37,543 nt of DNA from Candidatus Terraquivivens yellowstonensis (GCA_023539445.1 JAKCEW010000008.1:1-37543), one strand, 5' to 3'; positions 1 through 8,097 are shown, counted from the first letter of the stretch. Numbers and translations are program-made. Notes: a model not told the origin generated them from the sequence alone.

Positions 1-169
1 TGTCGGCCGGCTCCCTGATCGTAAGTGGTCCACCATCAGGCCAATACCTGTAAAAAGCTCGGACGCCACCACCCGATCGGCACTCCAGAGCAACCCATCT
101 ACCGGAGCAGAATTTCGAAATCTCCGCCGCAACGTCCTCCCTTAGATAGTGTTTTAAGATGACCTCCAT
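1..169 (-). CDS. 5' end of an unidentified gene (partial)
   Basis: Reading leftward from the ATG at 169-167 gives 56 open codons to the window edge, beginning MEVILKHYLREDV and including the stretches FCSGRWVALEC and GGPLTI. An in-frame stop (TAG at 193-191) precedes the ATG and there is no other start between, so the start is well defined. The composition is that of a real protein. The GRWVAL...PLTI pattern faintly recalls N-termini of archaeal small-subunit-primase-like proteins, but this is an impression only and the catalytic part lies outside the window. It is on the same strand as the PLP enzyme ending at 272, with about 100 bases between; that spacer holds a 10-base palindrome (GAGTATACTC, 182-191) that may be part of its promoter. 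Confidence 0.6.
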   Translation of the reverse strand, partial: MEVILKHYLREDVAAEISKFCSGRWVALECRSGGGVRAFYRYWPDGGPLTIREPAD

Positions 170-271
170 CCTCGCCCACTTGAGTATACTCTAGATTAGG
201 CTTTAACTTCAGGCCTAGAGGGGAGCGGAATTAATACCTAGGATCTCATGGACGTATAACTTCACGAAAGG

Positions 272-1477
272 CTATACTCTCGAGAGAGCCCTATCTAGAT
301 CCTCTTTTAGGTCCTCGACGTCCTCGAGGCCGACTGATAGTCTGAGGAGGTTGTCGCTTATCCCGAGTACCTCCATCTGCTCCCTGCTCATGTTCTTCGC
401 GGCCGTCCATATCGGGTATGTTAGGAGGCTCTCAACACCACCTAGGCTCGGTGTCGGCTTGATCAGCTCAGTGCCCCTGAGAACCTCGATGGTCTCCTTC
501 TGGCCTCCCCTTACCTTGAAGCTCAGGACGCCGCCATAGAGTCGCCGTTTGAAGAGCTTATCAGCCACGCTCTTGTATGGGCTACTCGAGAGTCCAGGAT
601 AATAGACCTCCGTTATCTTCGGATGATCCTCTAGGAACTCTGCTATCTCCATGGCACTACTCGACTGCTTCTCAAACCTTGCCTCGAGGGTGGCCACGCC
701 GCGGATCGTGAGAAAAGCATCGAATGGAGCCATGATCGATCCAAGCTTCCTCCTCCAATTCCAAAATGTTTTCGCATCCTCCTCGCTCCCAACTATTATC
801 GCGCCGCCCACGACGTCATTATGTCCAGCGATATATTTTGTTAGGCTGTGTATCGTGATCCAAGCGGCATCCTCGAGCGGGTTATAGAGTATCGGCGTTG
901 AGAAGGTATTATCAACGATAAGAGGTATCCCCAGCTCCTTACACCTCTTCGCAATTTCCTTAACATCAACAACCCTGATCATCGGGTTCGTGATCGTCTC
1001 AACTATGGCGAGTGAGATGCCATCCTCAAGTCTCTCAAGAAACTCGCCAGTGTCCGACCTAGCGAGAACGCACTCGACGCCGAACTTCGAGAGATTCTGA
1101 GCAAGCTCTTGGGTGGTCCCATAACATTCTAAGGGGACTAAGAGCCTCGATCCAGCGCTGAGCCTTGAGATATATGCGGCGGCTATCGCGGCCATTCCAC
1201 TTCCGAAGGCGAGGCAGTCAAAACCCTTCTCAAGCCTAGCCAGAATCTTCTCGAGAGCCCTAACCGTGTAATTCTCTTCTCTGCTATACTTGAGGTCCAA
1301 GCCTCGATCACTGCGCCGAGGCTCTCCCATGACAGCATCGGGATACTCGTAGATGGCCGTCTGGTAGATGGGAACCTTAAATACCCCCCTCTCCCGATCC
1401 TGGTATCCATGCCCATGAATTGCCTCAGTTGATTGTCTTCGCATCACTTTTGCCCGTAATCTGTTACTCATAAACAT
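272..1477 (-). CDS. Trans-sulfuration family PLP enzyme (cystathionine gamma-synthase/lyase-like)
   Basis: Cys/Met-metabolism PLP-dependent enzyme of fold type I, cytosolic, acting in methionine/cysteine trans-sulfuration or sulfur-amino-acid cleavage. The PLP lysine is K214 in the motif SLTKY. D189 in VDNTF would hold the pyridine nitrogen, FGSGMAA near residues 91-97 is the phosphate loop, and KYSR at 63-66 matches the family's substrate/PLP Tyr-Arg pair. About 400 residues is the normal length. The sequence does not distinguish gamma-synthase, gamma-lyase and methionine gamma-lyase. Starts at residue 1, residue 3 or residue 12 (ATG at 1444) are all possible; family alignment fits residue 12 best because the conserved AIHGHG begins at residue 19. 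It is divergent from the HTH-CBS regulator, with only 37 bases between, so regulation by that neighbour is likely. Confidence 0.9.
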   Translation of the reverse strand: MFMSNRLRAKVMRRQSTEAIHGHGYQDRERGVFKVPIYQTAIYEYPDAVMGEPRRSDRGLDLKYSREENYTVRALEKILARLEKGFDCLAFGSGMAAIAAAYISRLSAGSRLLVPLECYGTTQELAQNLSKFGVECVLARSDTGEFLERLEDGISLAIVETITNPMIRVVDVKEIAKRCKELGIPLIVDNTFSTPILYNPLEDAAWITIHSLTKYIAGHNDVVGGAIIVGSEEDAKTFWNWRRKLGSIMAPFDAFLTIRGVATLEARFEKQSSSAMEIAEFLEDHPKITEVYYPGLSSSPYKSVADKLFKRRLYGGVLSFKVRGGQKETIEVLRGTELIKPTPSLGGVESLLTYPIWTAAKNMSREQMEVLGISDNLLRLSVGLEDVEDLKEDLDRALSRV

Positions 1478-1514
1478 TTATAATAATATATTCCAATAGG
1501 AATCATGATGTGCA
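1478..1514. promoter_or_regulatory. Compact divergent promoter (PLP enzyme / HTH-CBS regulator)
   Basis: Only 37 bases separate the two outward-facing starts. An A/T run at 1478-1492 (TTATAATAATATATT) is centred about 30 bases before the ATG at 1515, consistent with a leaderless transcript of the regulator. The same run must also serve, or lie very close to, the leftward promoter, so one bound protein could control both genes. Confidence 0.55.
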
Positions 1515-2096
1515 ATGGTCTTGGAGAATCTCTGGGACCTTGAGTCCATTGCGAAGCTTAGAAAAATGCTGGGCCTTACGCAGAGGGAGCTCGCAAGGAT
1601 GTCGGGGCTAAGCCAATCACTGATCTCGAAAATCGAGCGCGGTCGGGTTAACCCATCCTACGAAGCTGTTAGGCGCATTCTCCAGACTCTTGAAATGATT
1701 AGGGCTGAGAAAGATGCTAAGCTCCTAGCCAAGGATATATGCACCAAGGATGTTATTTGCGTGGAGGTATCGGACCCGCTGAGCAAAGCGATAAACCTGA
1801 TGAGAAAGCATGGGATATCACAATTACCGGTCCTAAAGAACGGCAGACCTGTAGGGAGTATCTCGGAGTCAACGATCGTGAGGAAGCTCGAGAAGGTGAG
1901 GTCCACGGAGATTCCTGTGAATGAGATTATGGATGAGGTCTTCCCAATAATACCTGAGGAGGTCTCCCTAAACACCGTCAGGCAACTCCTCCAAGAGTAT
2001 CCCGCCGTTCTCCTCCAGAGGGATGGTAGAATAACGGGTATTGTGACGAAGGCAGACCTATTCAAGGTGCTTGAGTCGGGAGCGAAGGAGCTCTGA
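1515..2096 (+). CDS. HTH-CBS transcriptional regulator
   Basis: Residues 10-60 form an XRE-type helix-turn-helix (LGLTQRELARMSGLSQSLISKIERGRVNPS), including the typical SQSLISKIERG recognition helix. Residues 70-190 hold a pair of CBS domains, which commonly bind adenine nucleotides or S-adenosylmethionine and would act as the sensor module. The 193-residue length is usual for this archaeal architecture. The ATG at 1515 is chosen from the TATA-to-start distance of about 30. It sits back to back with the trans-sulfuration enzyme, so control of sulfur amino acid metabolism is a reasonable inference, not shown by the sequence. It converges with eL13, leaving 5 bases between the stops. Confidence 0.9.
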   Translation: MVLENLWDLESIAKLRKMLGLTQRELARMSGLSQSLISKIERGRVNPSYEAVRRILQTLEMIRAEKDAKLLAKDICTKDVICVEVSDPLSKAINLMRKHGISQLPVLKNGRPVGSISESTIVRKLEKVRSTEIPVNEIMDEVFPIIPEEVSLNTVRQLLQEYPAVLLQRDGRITGIVTKADLFKVLESGAKEL

Positions 2097-2101
2097 CATA
2101 C

Positions 2102-2347
2102 TCACGAAGTTTTTCCGAAGTTCGCTTTCACAGTATCACTCGCAGCGTTCAACAACGTTTTTAAGGCCTCAACGTTCTCCATCCTACAACTCCTCCGCCT
2201 CTTGTCGATGTAGAGTCCGAGTCTTCTTGCCTGATCAATCGTTATACCCGCCTCTCTAAGCTCCTTCAAGCTAAAGCCCCTACCTTCCCTCTCGATAATC
2301 CTACCATCCTTAAGCTTTCTCCTAACCATCGGAATCGGCAAGCTCAT
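2102..2347 (-). CDS. rpl13e: Ribosomal protein eL13 (L13e)
   Basis: An 81-residue basic protein of the large ribosomal subunit. The family core is visible as GRGFSLKELREAGI, then the LGLYIDKRRRS segment and ENVEALK near residues 57-63. Length matches the short archaeal L13e. A TATA-like ACTAAATAT (2373-2381, read leftward) lies about 27 bases before the ATG at 2347, implying a leaderless monocistronic transcript. eL13 is typical of crenarchaeal and related TACK lineages and generally absent from euryarchaea, making it a useful lineage marker here. Confidence 0.88.
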   Translation of the reverse strand: MSLPIPMVRRKLKDGRIIEREGRGFSLKELREAGITIDQARRLGLYIDKRRRSCRMENVEALKTLLNAASDTVKANFGKTS

Positions 2348-2464
2348 AACACGAACCCCCAGAGGATGAGGACTAAATATCCCTCTGTGTCGGGATTCAA
2401 GGCTAAATTTAGCCCTAACGCTCGCTCAAAACCTTGATTAACGGGAAATCATCGGTTAAGGACT
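2348..2464. promoter_or_regulatory. Divergent promoter region eL13 / TatD with a 14-base palindrome
   Basis: It contains a leftward TATA-like element at 2373-2381 for eL13 and a rightward one (TTGATTAAC, 2434-2442) about 27 bases before the TatD ATG. Between them, at 2401-2414, is the perfect palindrome GGCTAAATTTAGCC. This is roughly equidistant from both start codons and could be an operator or simply an A/T-rich promoter element. Confidence 0.5.
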
Positions 2465-3208
2465 ATGCTCGTCGACGTACACTGCCACCTGACGGATGAG
2501 AGCATAAGGACAAACCTAGCGGAAGTGATAGACGATGCCAAGAAATCAGGAGTAGCTATAGTTGTAACGTCTGGGCTTGGATACGAGGATTGCTTAAAAG
2601 CCTTGGAGATCTCCGATTACAAGATGATATTCCCATCTTTGGGGATCATGCCGTACGAGCTTGGTGGATATGAAAACGTGTTAGATTTGATAGAGAAAAA
2701 TGCTAAGAAGATAGTCGCCATAGGGGAAGTTGGTCTTGATTTTCATATAAGCGTCAAGACAGATAGGGAATTGCAAAGAAGGGTCTTCAAAGAGTTCATA
2801 GAATTGTCTTTGAGGCTGGACCTTCCGTTGGTAGTACATTCTAGGAGCGCTGGAAAGTATGCGTTAGAGGTGCTAGTAGAGTGTGGTGCGAAGGATGTGA
2901 TAATGCATGCATTCGATGGCTCGGCATCCCACTCTATAATTGGTGTCAAAAATGGTTATTTCTTCAGCATACCGCCTTCCGTAGTTAGGAGTGTCCAGAA
3001 ACAAAAGCTCGTAAGCAAGGTACCGCTAGATAACATACTGCTGGAATCTGATGCTCCAGCCCTTTCTCCTGTTCCTGGCAACGTAAATCTTCCGTCCAAC
3101 GTGAGGATATCCGCAGAGATGGTGAGTAAGATAAAGGGCGTACCATTGGAGAAGGTAGAGGAGGTAACTACGGAGAATGCCATGAGGATACTTAGGATAA
3201 GGGCTTAG
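2465..3208 (+). CDS. TatD family metal-dependent hydrolase / DNase
   Basis: A 247-residue TIM-barrel amidohydrolase of the TatD family, which includes 3'-5' exonucleases and D-aminoacyl-tRNA-deacylase-like members. All metal ligands are present: H6 and H8 in DVHCH, E88 in GEVGLDF, H125 in VVHSR, H148 in MHAF and D196 in LESDAP. Length is slightly below the bacterial 260. The start ATG at 2465 fits a leaderless transcript. It converges with the radical-SAM gene, with 5 bases between the stops. The exact substrate cannot be read from sequence. Confidence 0.9.
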   Translation: MLVDVHCHLTDESIRTNLAEVIDDAKKSGVAIVVTSGLGYEDCLKALEISDYKMIFPSLGIMPYELGGYENVLDLIEKNAKKIVAIGEVGLDFHISVKTDRELQRRVFKEFIELSLRLDLPLVVHSRSAGKYALEVLVECGAKDVIMHAFDGSASHSIIGVKNGYFFSIPPSVVRSVQKQKLVSKVPLDNILLESDAPALSPVPGNVNLPSNVRISAEMVSKIKGVPLEKVEEVTTENAMRILRIRA

Positions 3209-3213
3209 AGATA

Positions 3214-4431
3214 TTAAGGACCTATGTGGCCGCGTGGTGTTTGACATATCACAGTCTTAAGTCCAACATCTTTCAAAGCCTTCCAAACGTCCAGCATCTC
3301 TGCATAGCTAGGCCTAGGGATTGTGACATTCCTAAACTCTGGCCTGTAGTCGAGGACGCAGACTTGTACGCTGTCATCTATCTTCATAATCTCCTCACCG
3401 ATCTTCACTATTTCATCCATACTGATAAGCATCTTGTTGTACGGTATACCGATACCTATGAATAGTCTTTCTTTGTAATTGTCTACCAAGTACCTGAATG
3501 CATCCCAAGACGTCCTCAGATACTTCTCGGCGAGTTCTTTCTCCTTTATTCCGGTTATCTTCATGAAAGTTTCAACCTTTAGTCCCTTAAGGTCTGGCCC
3601 TATGTCCGTCATCCCTGCATCGACAAGGTCGTCTATGTAATCCCTCGTTAGTATCGTCGCGTTCGTGTCCACATGTATCCTTGCATCGCTATCTTGGTTA
3701 AGTTCCTTCAGCGCTTTAATGTAACTTAAGAGCCACCTCCTATTGAGCGTGCTCTCGCCTCCCGATATGGCCATCCTATCCACTCGATACCTGTTTCTCA
3801 TGTAGGTTGTTATCCTTGCTGCCTCGGAGGGTGATAGGGGTTTATCCTTACCACAGTAGGTCGTCGTCCAGTTTTGGCATTGCGGACATCTCAGGTTGCA
3901 TCCGCATGCAAAGCATGCAACCTCTATGTATCTATGACCCTTCAACCACCAAGGAGTTCCTACGCCGCCGACGGGATGTCCCATCCATCCGTGCACTATC
4001 CTCTTTGGAACATAATCTTCCGAAAGGTCTGTTGATATCTCCATACCTTCCGTGACACCTGTGACGCAACTTGGCACGAGTGCACCATTCACCAATACAG
4101 CACAAGAATAGCAGCCTCCGACGGAGCATGGAGCAAATATACTACCCTTCTCTGGAAAACGTGAAAACCTGTAACCGAGTAATTCCAAGGCAGCTTTTAC
4201 GGTAACCCTTTCCGGCACCCAGAACTTCTCACCATTTACCTTGATCTCGACATCCCTCGTCTTTGTCCTCTCAAGCATCACAACAGCATCTCCCGGACAC
4301 GCTAGCTGGCACGCACCGCAACCGAAGCAGAGAGCTTCTGAGAATGGTTTTCCGGCAGGGCATGCTACTATCTCTTCGCATGCGCCACATCCTAAGCACT
4401 TATCCGGCATCTTCTTAGCAAACCTTAACAT
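3214..4431 (-). CDS. Radical SAM protein fused to 2x[4Fe-4S] and [2Fe-2S] ferredoxin domains
   Basis: 405 residues in three parts. Residues 12-45 carry two 4Fe-4S motifs (C12, C15, C18, C24 and C35, C38, C41, C45). Residues 60-135 are a plant/XDH-type 2Fe-2S domain with C102-x4-C107-x2-C110-x11-C122 in the context CSVGGCYSCAVLVNG. Residues 165-400 are a radical SAM domain with C178-x3-C182-x2-C185 (CNLRCPQCQNW) and a GGE motif at 224-226; C173 and C176 just before may bind another cluster. The N-terminal half looks like a built-in electron wire feeding the SAM cluster. The radical SAM part resembles pyruvate-formate-lyase-activase and AmmeMemoRadiSam-type enzymes, but the substrate is unknown. 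A TATA-like AGCTTTAATTGG about 27 bases upstream supports the ATG at 4431. No glycyl-radical enzyme partner is adjacent. Confidence 0.88.
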   Translation of the reverse strand: MLRFAKKMPDKCLGCGACEEIVACPAGKPFSEALCFGCGACQLACPGDAVVMLERTKTRDVEIKVNGEKFWVPERVTVKAALELLGYRFSRFPEKGSIFAPCSVGGCYSCAVLVNGALVPSCVTGVTEGMEISTDLSEDYVPKRIVHGWMGHPVGGVGTPWWLKGHRYIEVACFACGCNLRCPQCQNWTTTYCGKDKPLSPSEAARITTYMRNRYRVDRMAISGGESTLNRRWLLSYIKALKELNQDSDARIHVDTNATILTRDYIDDLVDAGMTDIGPDLKGLKVETFMKITGIKEKELAEKYLRTSWDAFRYLVDNYKERLFIGIGIPYNKMLISMDEIVKIGEEIMKIDDSVQVCVLDYRPEFRNVTIPRPSYAEMLDVWKALKDVGLKTVICQTPRGHIGP

Positions 4432-4539
4432 TCAAAGAAAAATTATTCTTGCGCCAATTAAAGCTAATTACATACCCTGCAATCGCGAGAACAACACTTA
4501 ATAGCACCTCCAAGTCCTTTACCAAAAGGGTAAGTCGCC
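4432..4539. promoter_or_regulatory. Divergent promoter region (radical SAM / eS25)
   Basis: A leftward TATA-like element at about 4456-4467 is positioned for the radical SAM ATG. A rightward element (CACTTAATAGC, about 4494-4504) precedes the eS25 TTG by about 40 bases, implying a short leader. No strong inverted repeat was seen. Confidence 0.45.
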
Positions 4540-4929
4540 TTGGGAGGGCCGAAAAAACCCACATTGTCTCAAGCTGAGAAGAAGCAGATGAAGCAACAAC
4601 AAAAGCCTTCTGAGAAGAAAGAGTCAGCGCCGCAGAAATACACCGGTAGCATAACCTTACCGGAAGAAAGGGACGTCTTAAACTACATCAGGAGCATGAA
4701 GTATGCTACACCATACCTCATTTCTGAGAAGTACGGTATCAGGTTGTCGGTTGCGAAGAACTTACTGAATAGCTTGGCTTCAAAAGGTCTTCTCGTACCG
4801 ATAGTCGGCGATAATAGGCTAAGAATATTTGCACCGGCACAAGCCGTAGCGGAGCCTGCGAAAGCTTCGGAGGCTGCAAAGCCACCCGAGCCTGCGGAGG
4901 CAAAAACCAAGTCAAAAAAGAAGAAGTAG
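4540..4929 (+). CDS. rps25e: Ribosomal protein eS25 (S25e)
   Basis: 129 residues beginning MGGPKKPTLSQAEKKQ, the characteristic archaeal S25e N-terminus. The lysine/glutamine-rich tail is followed by the winged-helix core at residues 38-105 (EERDVLNYIRSMKYATPYLI...GLLVPI). The C-terminus carries an extra low-complexity Ala/Glu/Pro tail ending in KTKSKKKK, longer than usual. The start is TTG at 4540; no ATG lies in frame nearby and the family alignment begins exactly here. eS25 belongs to the small subunit head and is a TACK/eukaryote-type protein absent from most euryarchaea. It converges with the cyclophilin-like gene. Confidence 0.9.
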   Translation: MGGPKKPTLSQAEKKQMKQQQKPSEKKESAPQKYTGSITLPEERDVLNYIRSMKYATPYLISEKYGIRLSVAKNLLNSLASKGLLVPIVGDNRLRIFAPAQAVAEPAKASEAAKPPEPAEAKTKSKKKK

Positions 4930-4935
4930 CTTATC

Positions 4936-5325
4936 CTAACCCTTGAGGATCCTTATCCTAGCTCCAGGTCTTGTATTTGCAAGTGCTGTTAAGTCCCCGG
5001 ATAGCTTCCCGACTTTTACTGTCTGAGCGTAGGGCTTAGCTTTCTTGAATACGAAACCCAAAGCACCGGCTGGAGGCCAGTATATTATGTCACCGTAATT
5101 CACTTCTTCCACCGGCTTCTCAGCACCCCTCGCTATACGAGTCTCTATGTAGACAGCATAGTCCCAAAGTCCAGCCATACCTTCTATCGGTAGGAGCCTT
5201 ACGAGCTCTGTCACTGTTGCTGGTGCTAAAAATTTTATCAGCTCGGCCTCATACTCACCCACACCTTCAACCCAAACCTTCACAGGAACCCTTACCGGAA
5301 CTGATGTGCTCAATCTACTCACCAT
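4936..5325 (-). CDS. Cyclophilin-like fold protein (DUF369/TM1367-type)
   Basis: 129-residue small beta-barrel protein of the archaeal/bacterial cyclophilin-like family. Diagnostic features are VNYGDIIYWPPAGALGFVF near residues 79-97, the AELIKFLAPATVTELVRLLPIEG segment and a start rich in beta strand. The cellular role of this family is not established, and peptidyl-prolyl isomerase activity is uncertain because the usual cyclophilin catalytic residues are not evident. The start ATG at 5325 overlaps the 3' end of the phosphoglycerate mutase gene by 11 bases, so the two are translationally linked in one operon. Confidence 0.75.
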   Translation of the reverse strand: MVSRLSTSVPVRVPVKVWVEGVGEYEAELIKFLAPATVTELVRLLPIEGMAGLWDYAVYIETRIARGAEKPVEEVNYGDIIYWPPAGALGFVFKKAKPYAQTVKVGKLSGDLTALANTRPGARIRILKG

Positions 5326-6562
5326 ACATCGGAACTTTTCCGAGGAAATTCATGATGATCGGCATAAGGTCGACCCCTCTTATCCTACCGAGCGTACCTG
5401 ACGCACAAGAGATTTCATCGAACCTTTCAGTGCCACCATATCTTGCGCCTGGAGCGTACAAAGCTACGGGGACGGGGTCACCAGTATGCTCCCCTAACTC
5501 CGATGGTGTCGTGTGGTCGCTCGTTATTGTTATGCATGTATCTTCCAAGTTTACCTCTGATATGATTGTGGAAAATGCCTCGCTTATTCTTGATATTATT
5601 TCTACCTTCTTTACTGGGTTCCTGTCATGGCTAACGACGTCCGTTGCCTTAACGTGTAAGAACACGAGGTCATAACTCTTAATCGCACTTACTGCCGCTC
5701 TCATCTTAGCATTCAAATCTGTGTCTACTGTGCCTGTTGCTCCCTTAACATCAAGAACCTCAAAGCCTGCCGCCTTACACACGCCCTTATAGACTGCACC
5801 TCCAGCTATAACCGCGGCCCTAATACCGAATTTTGTCGGAAGCTTCTCCAACATCGGCAAAGTTCCCGCGCCCCTTGGCAATACAACGTTAGCTGGTGGT
5901 TGACCGCATTTTACCCTGCGCTTGTTAATCTCATGTTCCGCGAGTACTCTTCTTGAAGTTTCAACAAATTCGTTCAAAACATCCGCCGTCTTTTTCGATG
6001 CAGGAGAATCCGTTAACGGTTTGGAGTATAGGAACTTTACACCTACTTTGTGGGGGTCGACATCTGAAACAAACCTCGACAAGCCTTCGCCCCTTAGGAC
6101 TAGCACGCCCCTGTGTTCCACCGTATGCTTAAACATTATTTTGATATCTGAGTTTCTGACGAGCCTTATATCATTCAGGCTCTCTGACAGAGCCTCAGCA
6201 TCCTCGTTGGATATCCTTCCTGCCCTTCTGTCAACTACTATACCCTCGTCGTTTACTGTAGCAAAGTTGCACCTGAAGGCCACATCGTTGGGCTCGAGTT
6301 CGATACCAGCACCCAAAGCCTCGAAGGCACCCCTACCCGTATAATGCTTGTATGGATCGTAACCAAGTATTGCTAAGTGGGCTGTGTCGCTACCAGGCGG
6401 CACTCCCGGCGATATCGGGTCCATCAAGCCACACTCGCCTCTCGACGCTATCCAGTCGAAGGACTTTGGCCTTGCCGCTTGAAGCGGTGTGAGCCCTCCA
6501 AGCGCCAAGCACCTTCTATCCGCCATGCCGTCGCATACTAGGATGATTGCTTTGGATGCCAT
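5315..6562 (-). CDS. apgM: 2,3-bisphosphoglycerate-independent phosphoglycerate mutase, archaeal type
   Basis: Interconverts 3- and 2-phosphoglycerate in glycolysis/gluconeogenesis; alkaline-phosphatase superfamily, about 415 residues as in other archaeal ApgM. D11 in LVCDGMAD binds metal and S58 in GVPPGSDTAHL is the phosphorylated serine. Downstream metal ligands occur in FLHVKATDVVSHD and TSDHTTPSELGEH. The TATA-like AAACTTAAGCAT about 27 bases upstream fits a leaderless ATG at 6562. It is followed by the overlapping cyclophilin-like gene. Confidence 0.93.
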   Translation of the reverse strand: MASKAIILVCDGMADRRCLALGGLTPLQAARPKSFDWIASRGECGLMDPISPGVPPGSDTAHLAILGYDPYKHYTGRGAFEALGAGIELEPNDVAFRCNFATVNDEGIVVDRRAGRISNEDAEALSESLNDIRLVRNSDIKIMFKHTVEHRGVLVLRGEGLSRFVSDVDPHKVGVKFLYSKPLTDSPASKKTADVLNEFVETSRRVLAEHEINKRRVKCGQPPANVVLPRGAGTLPMLEKLPTKFGIRAAVIAGGAVYKGVCKAAGFEVLDVKGATGTVDTDLNAKMRAAVSAIKSYDLVFLHVKATDVVSHDRNPVKKVEIISRISEAFSTIISEVNLEDTCITITSDHTTPSELGEHTGDPVPVALYAPGARYGGTERFDEISCASGTLGRIRGVDLMPIIMNFLGKVPMYGE

Positions 6563-6648
6563 GTAAAGCTACATACTACGCCCATGCTTAAGTTTTGTCT
6601 ATGCGTTTTTACCCTAGAGGCGCTCGAAAGAGCACATGTTTTTTGCTA

Positions 6649-6660
6649 GTGTTTAAATAT
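6649..6660 (+). promoter_or_regulatory. radA TATA box
   Basis: GTTTAAATAT is centred about 30 bases before the ATG at 6686. Initiation would therefore fall at or just before that ATG, arguing against the upstream in-frame TTG at 6665. Confidence 0.55.
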
Positions 6661-6685
6661 CTCGTTGAAGATCGTCAATACGGGA

Positions 6686-7690
6686 ATGAGTCAAAAAGAA
6701 AAGGTAAAAGAGAAGGAGAAAAAGACGTTCGTCGATATAGAGGATCTGCCATCAGTGGGTCAGGCTACGGCAGAAAAGCTTAGGGAGATAGGATACAACA
6801 CAATAGAGGCATTGGCAACCGCAACAGTATCAGAACTAGTTGCAGCCGGTATTGGAGAGAAAAAGGCGGCAGAGATAATAGCCGCGGCTAGACAAGCGAT
6901 AGAAATATCTTGGGTAACAGCAAAGGATCTAGCATCACTTAGGATGAACGTCGGCAGGATAACGACGGGTGTCAAGCAACTAGATGCTCTGATAGGAGGC
7001 GGTGTGGAGACACAAAGCATAACCGAGTTCTATGGTGAGTTCGGCAGCGGAAAGTCACAACTATGTCACCAATTGGCTGTATGCGTACAACTACCTGTTG
7101 AAATGGGTGGCTTGAACGGTGCGGCGCTCTACATAGACACGGAGAACACGTTCAGAACTGAAAGAATCGAAAGCATCGCAAAGCGCTTCGGGCTTGACTT
7201 TGATGAGGTCTCGAGAAGAATAATCTATGCCGAGGCCTATACAAGCGATCACCAGATGCTACTTCTTGAAAAATCTGATAAGGTAATAAAAGAGAACAAC
7301 GTGAGGTTAATAATAATCGACTCATTGACGTCACACTTCAGAAGCGAATACATCGGTAGGCAGACTCTAGCCGAGAGGCAGCAAAAGCTTAACAAGCATC
7401 TTCATAAGTTAATAAGGCTCGCGAGGGCCTTCAATGCGGCCGCTGTGGTAACCAATCAGGTTATGGCAAGGCCGGATGAGTTCTTCTCACCGGCCGCTGT
7501 TTCGCCAGTCGGCGGGCATATAGTCGGTCATACAAGTCACACGAGGATTTTCCTTCGCAAGTCTGTCGGTAAGAACATAAGGATAGCAAGGCTCGTGTCA
7601 AGTCCCTATTTACCTGAAGGTGAGGCTGTGTTTAAGATAACTGAAAATGGTTTAGAGGATGTGGAGGAGGATGAACTTAAGTCTAGGTGA
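6686..7690 (+). CDS. radA: DNA repair and recombination protein RadA
   Basis: Archaeal RecA/Rad51 recombinase, which forms filaments on single-stranded DNA and catalyses strand exchange. An N-terminal helix-hairpin-helix domain ([15 protein letters not shown]...[11 protein letters not shown]) is followed by the ATPase core with Walker [10 protein letters not shown], Walker [12 protein letters not shown] and the NQVMARPD loop-2 region. The length of 334 residues is standard. The ATG at 6686 is preferred over the TTG at 6665 because of the TATA spacing. The stop overlaps the GGTGAT ribosome binding site of the next gene, so the two are probably cotranscribed. No intein is present. Confidence 0.96.
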   Translation: MSQKEKVKEKEKKTFVDIEDLPSVGQATAEKLREIGYNTIEALATATVSELVAAGIGEKKAAEIIAAARQAIEISWVTAKDLASLRMNVGRITTGVKQLDALIGGGVETQSITEFYGEFGSGKSQLCHQLAVCVQLPVEMGGLNGAALYIDTENTFRTERIESIAKRFGLDFDEVSRRIIYAEAYTSDHQMLLLEKSDKVIKENNVRLIIIDSLTSHFRSEYIGRQTLAERQQKLNKHLHKLIRLARAFNAAAVVTNQVMARPDEFFSPAAVSPVGGHIVGHTSHTRIFLRKSVGKNIRIARLVSSPYLPEGEAVFKITENGLEDVEEDELKSR

Positions 7691-7695
7691 TGCTT

Positions 7696-8097
7696 ATGCC
7701 ACAACATAACAAGATGATAAAATCGTTCTACGTAAACCTGTTCACCGGCAAAATCTCAGAGGCCGAGAAAATCTTGGAGAAGTTTAAGAAAAACCTGAAC
7801 GAGGAAAATGATGCGGGCTACTATGATGCGCTCTATGGCATATATTATGCATACATAAATGACGACCTCGAGTCGTTTGTGTACAAGATTTGGATGGATG
7901 AAAACTTAAAGAAGCAAAGGAAGAAGCTGGCGGAGGAATTCGAGAAAAAGGCTAAGTTACCTTTTACGATAAGACCAGGTTTTTACAGGGCATGGTCAGA
8001 CTTCCTCAACATGCTCCATGAATTACCAGTCCCTCACAAGCTTTCGCAGAAAGAGTCATCTCAAAATGATGTTGTAGAAGAGTATCCAGCTCACTAG
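7696..8097 (+). CDS. Conserved-looking hypothetical protein downstream of radA
   Basis: 133 residues, not recognised. It is highly charged and almost entirely helical by inspection (SEAEKILEKFKKNLNEEN, LKKQRKKLAEEFEKKAKL), with aromatic-rich stretches (YYDALYGIYYAYI) suggesting a helical-repeat or TPR-like bundle. The start at ATG 7696 is set by GGTGAT at 7686-7691, spaced exactly as before two other genes here; GTG 7687 and ATG 7690 lie inside that site. It overlaps the radA stop, so it is an operon partner of the recombinase and could modulate it; that is inference from position only. The last 14 codons overlap the opposite-strand membrane protein gene. Confidence 0.75.
   Translation: MPQHNKMIKSFYVNLFTGKISEAEKILEKFKKNLNEENDAGYYDALYGIYYAYINDDLESFVYKIWMDENLKKQRKKLAEEFEKKAKLPFTIRPGFYRAWSDFLNMLHELPVPHKLSQKESSQNDVVEEYPAH

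Noticed and set aside
1658-2065. 135-codon open frame antisense to the HTH-CBS gene
   Set aside because: Fully inside a well-supported regulator gene and of shadow composition.
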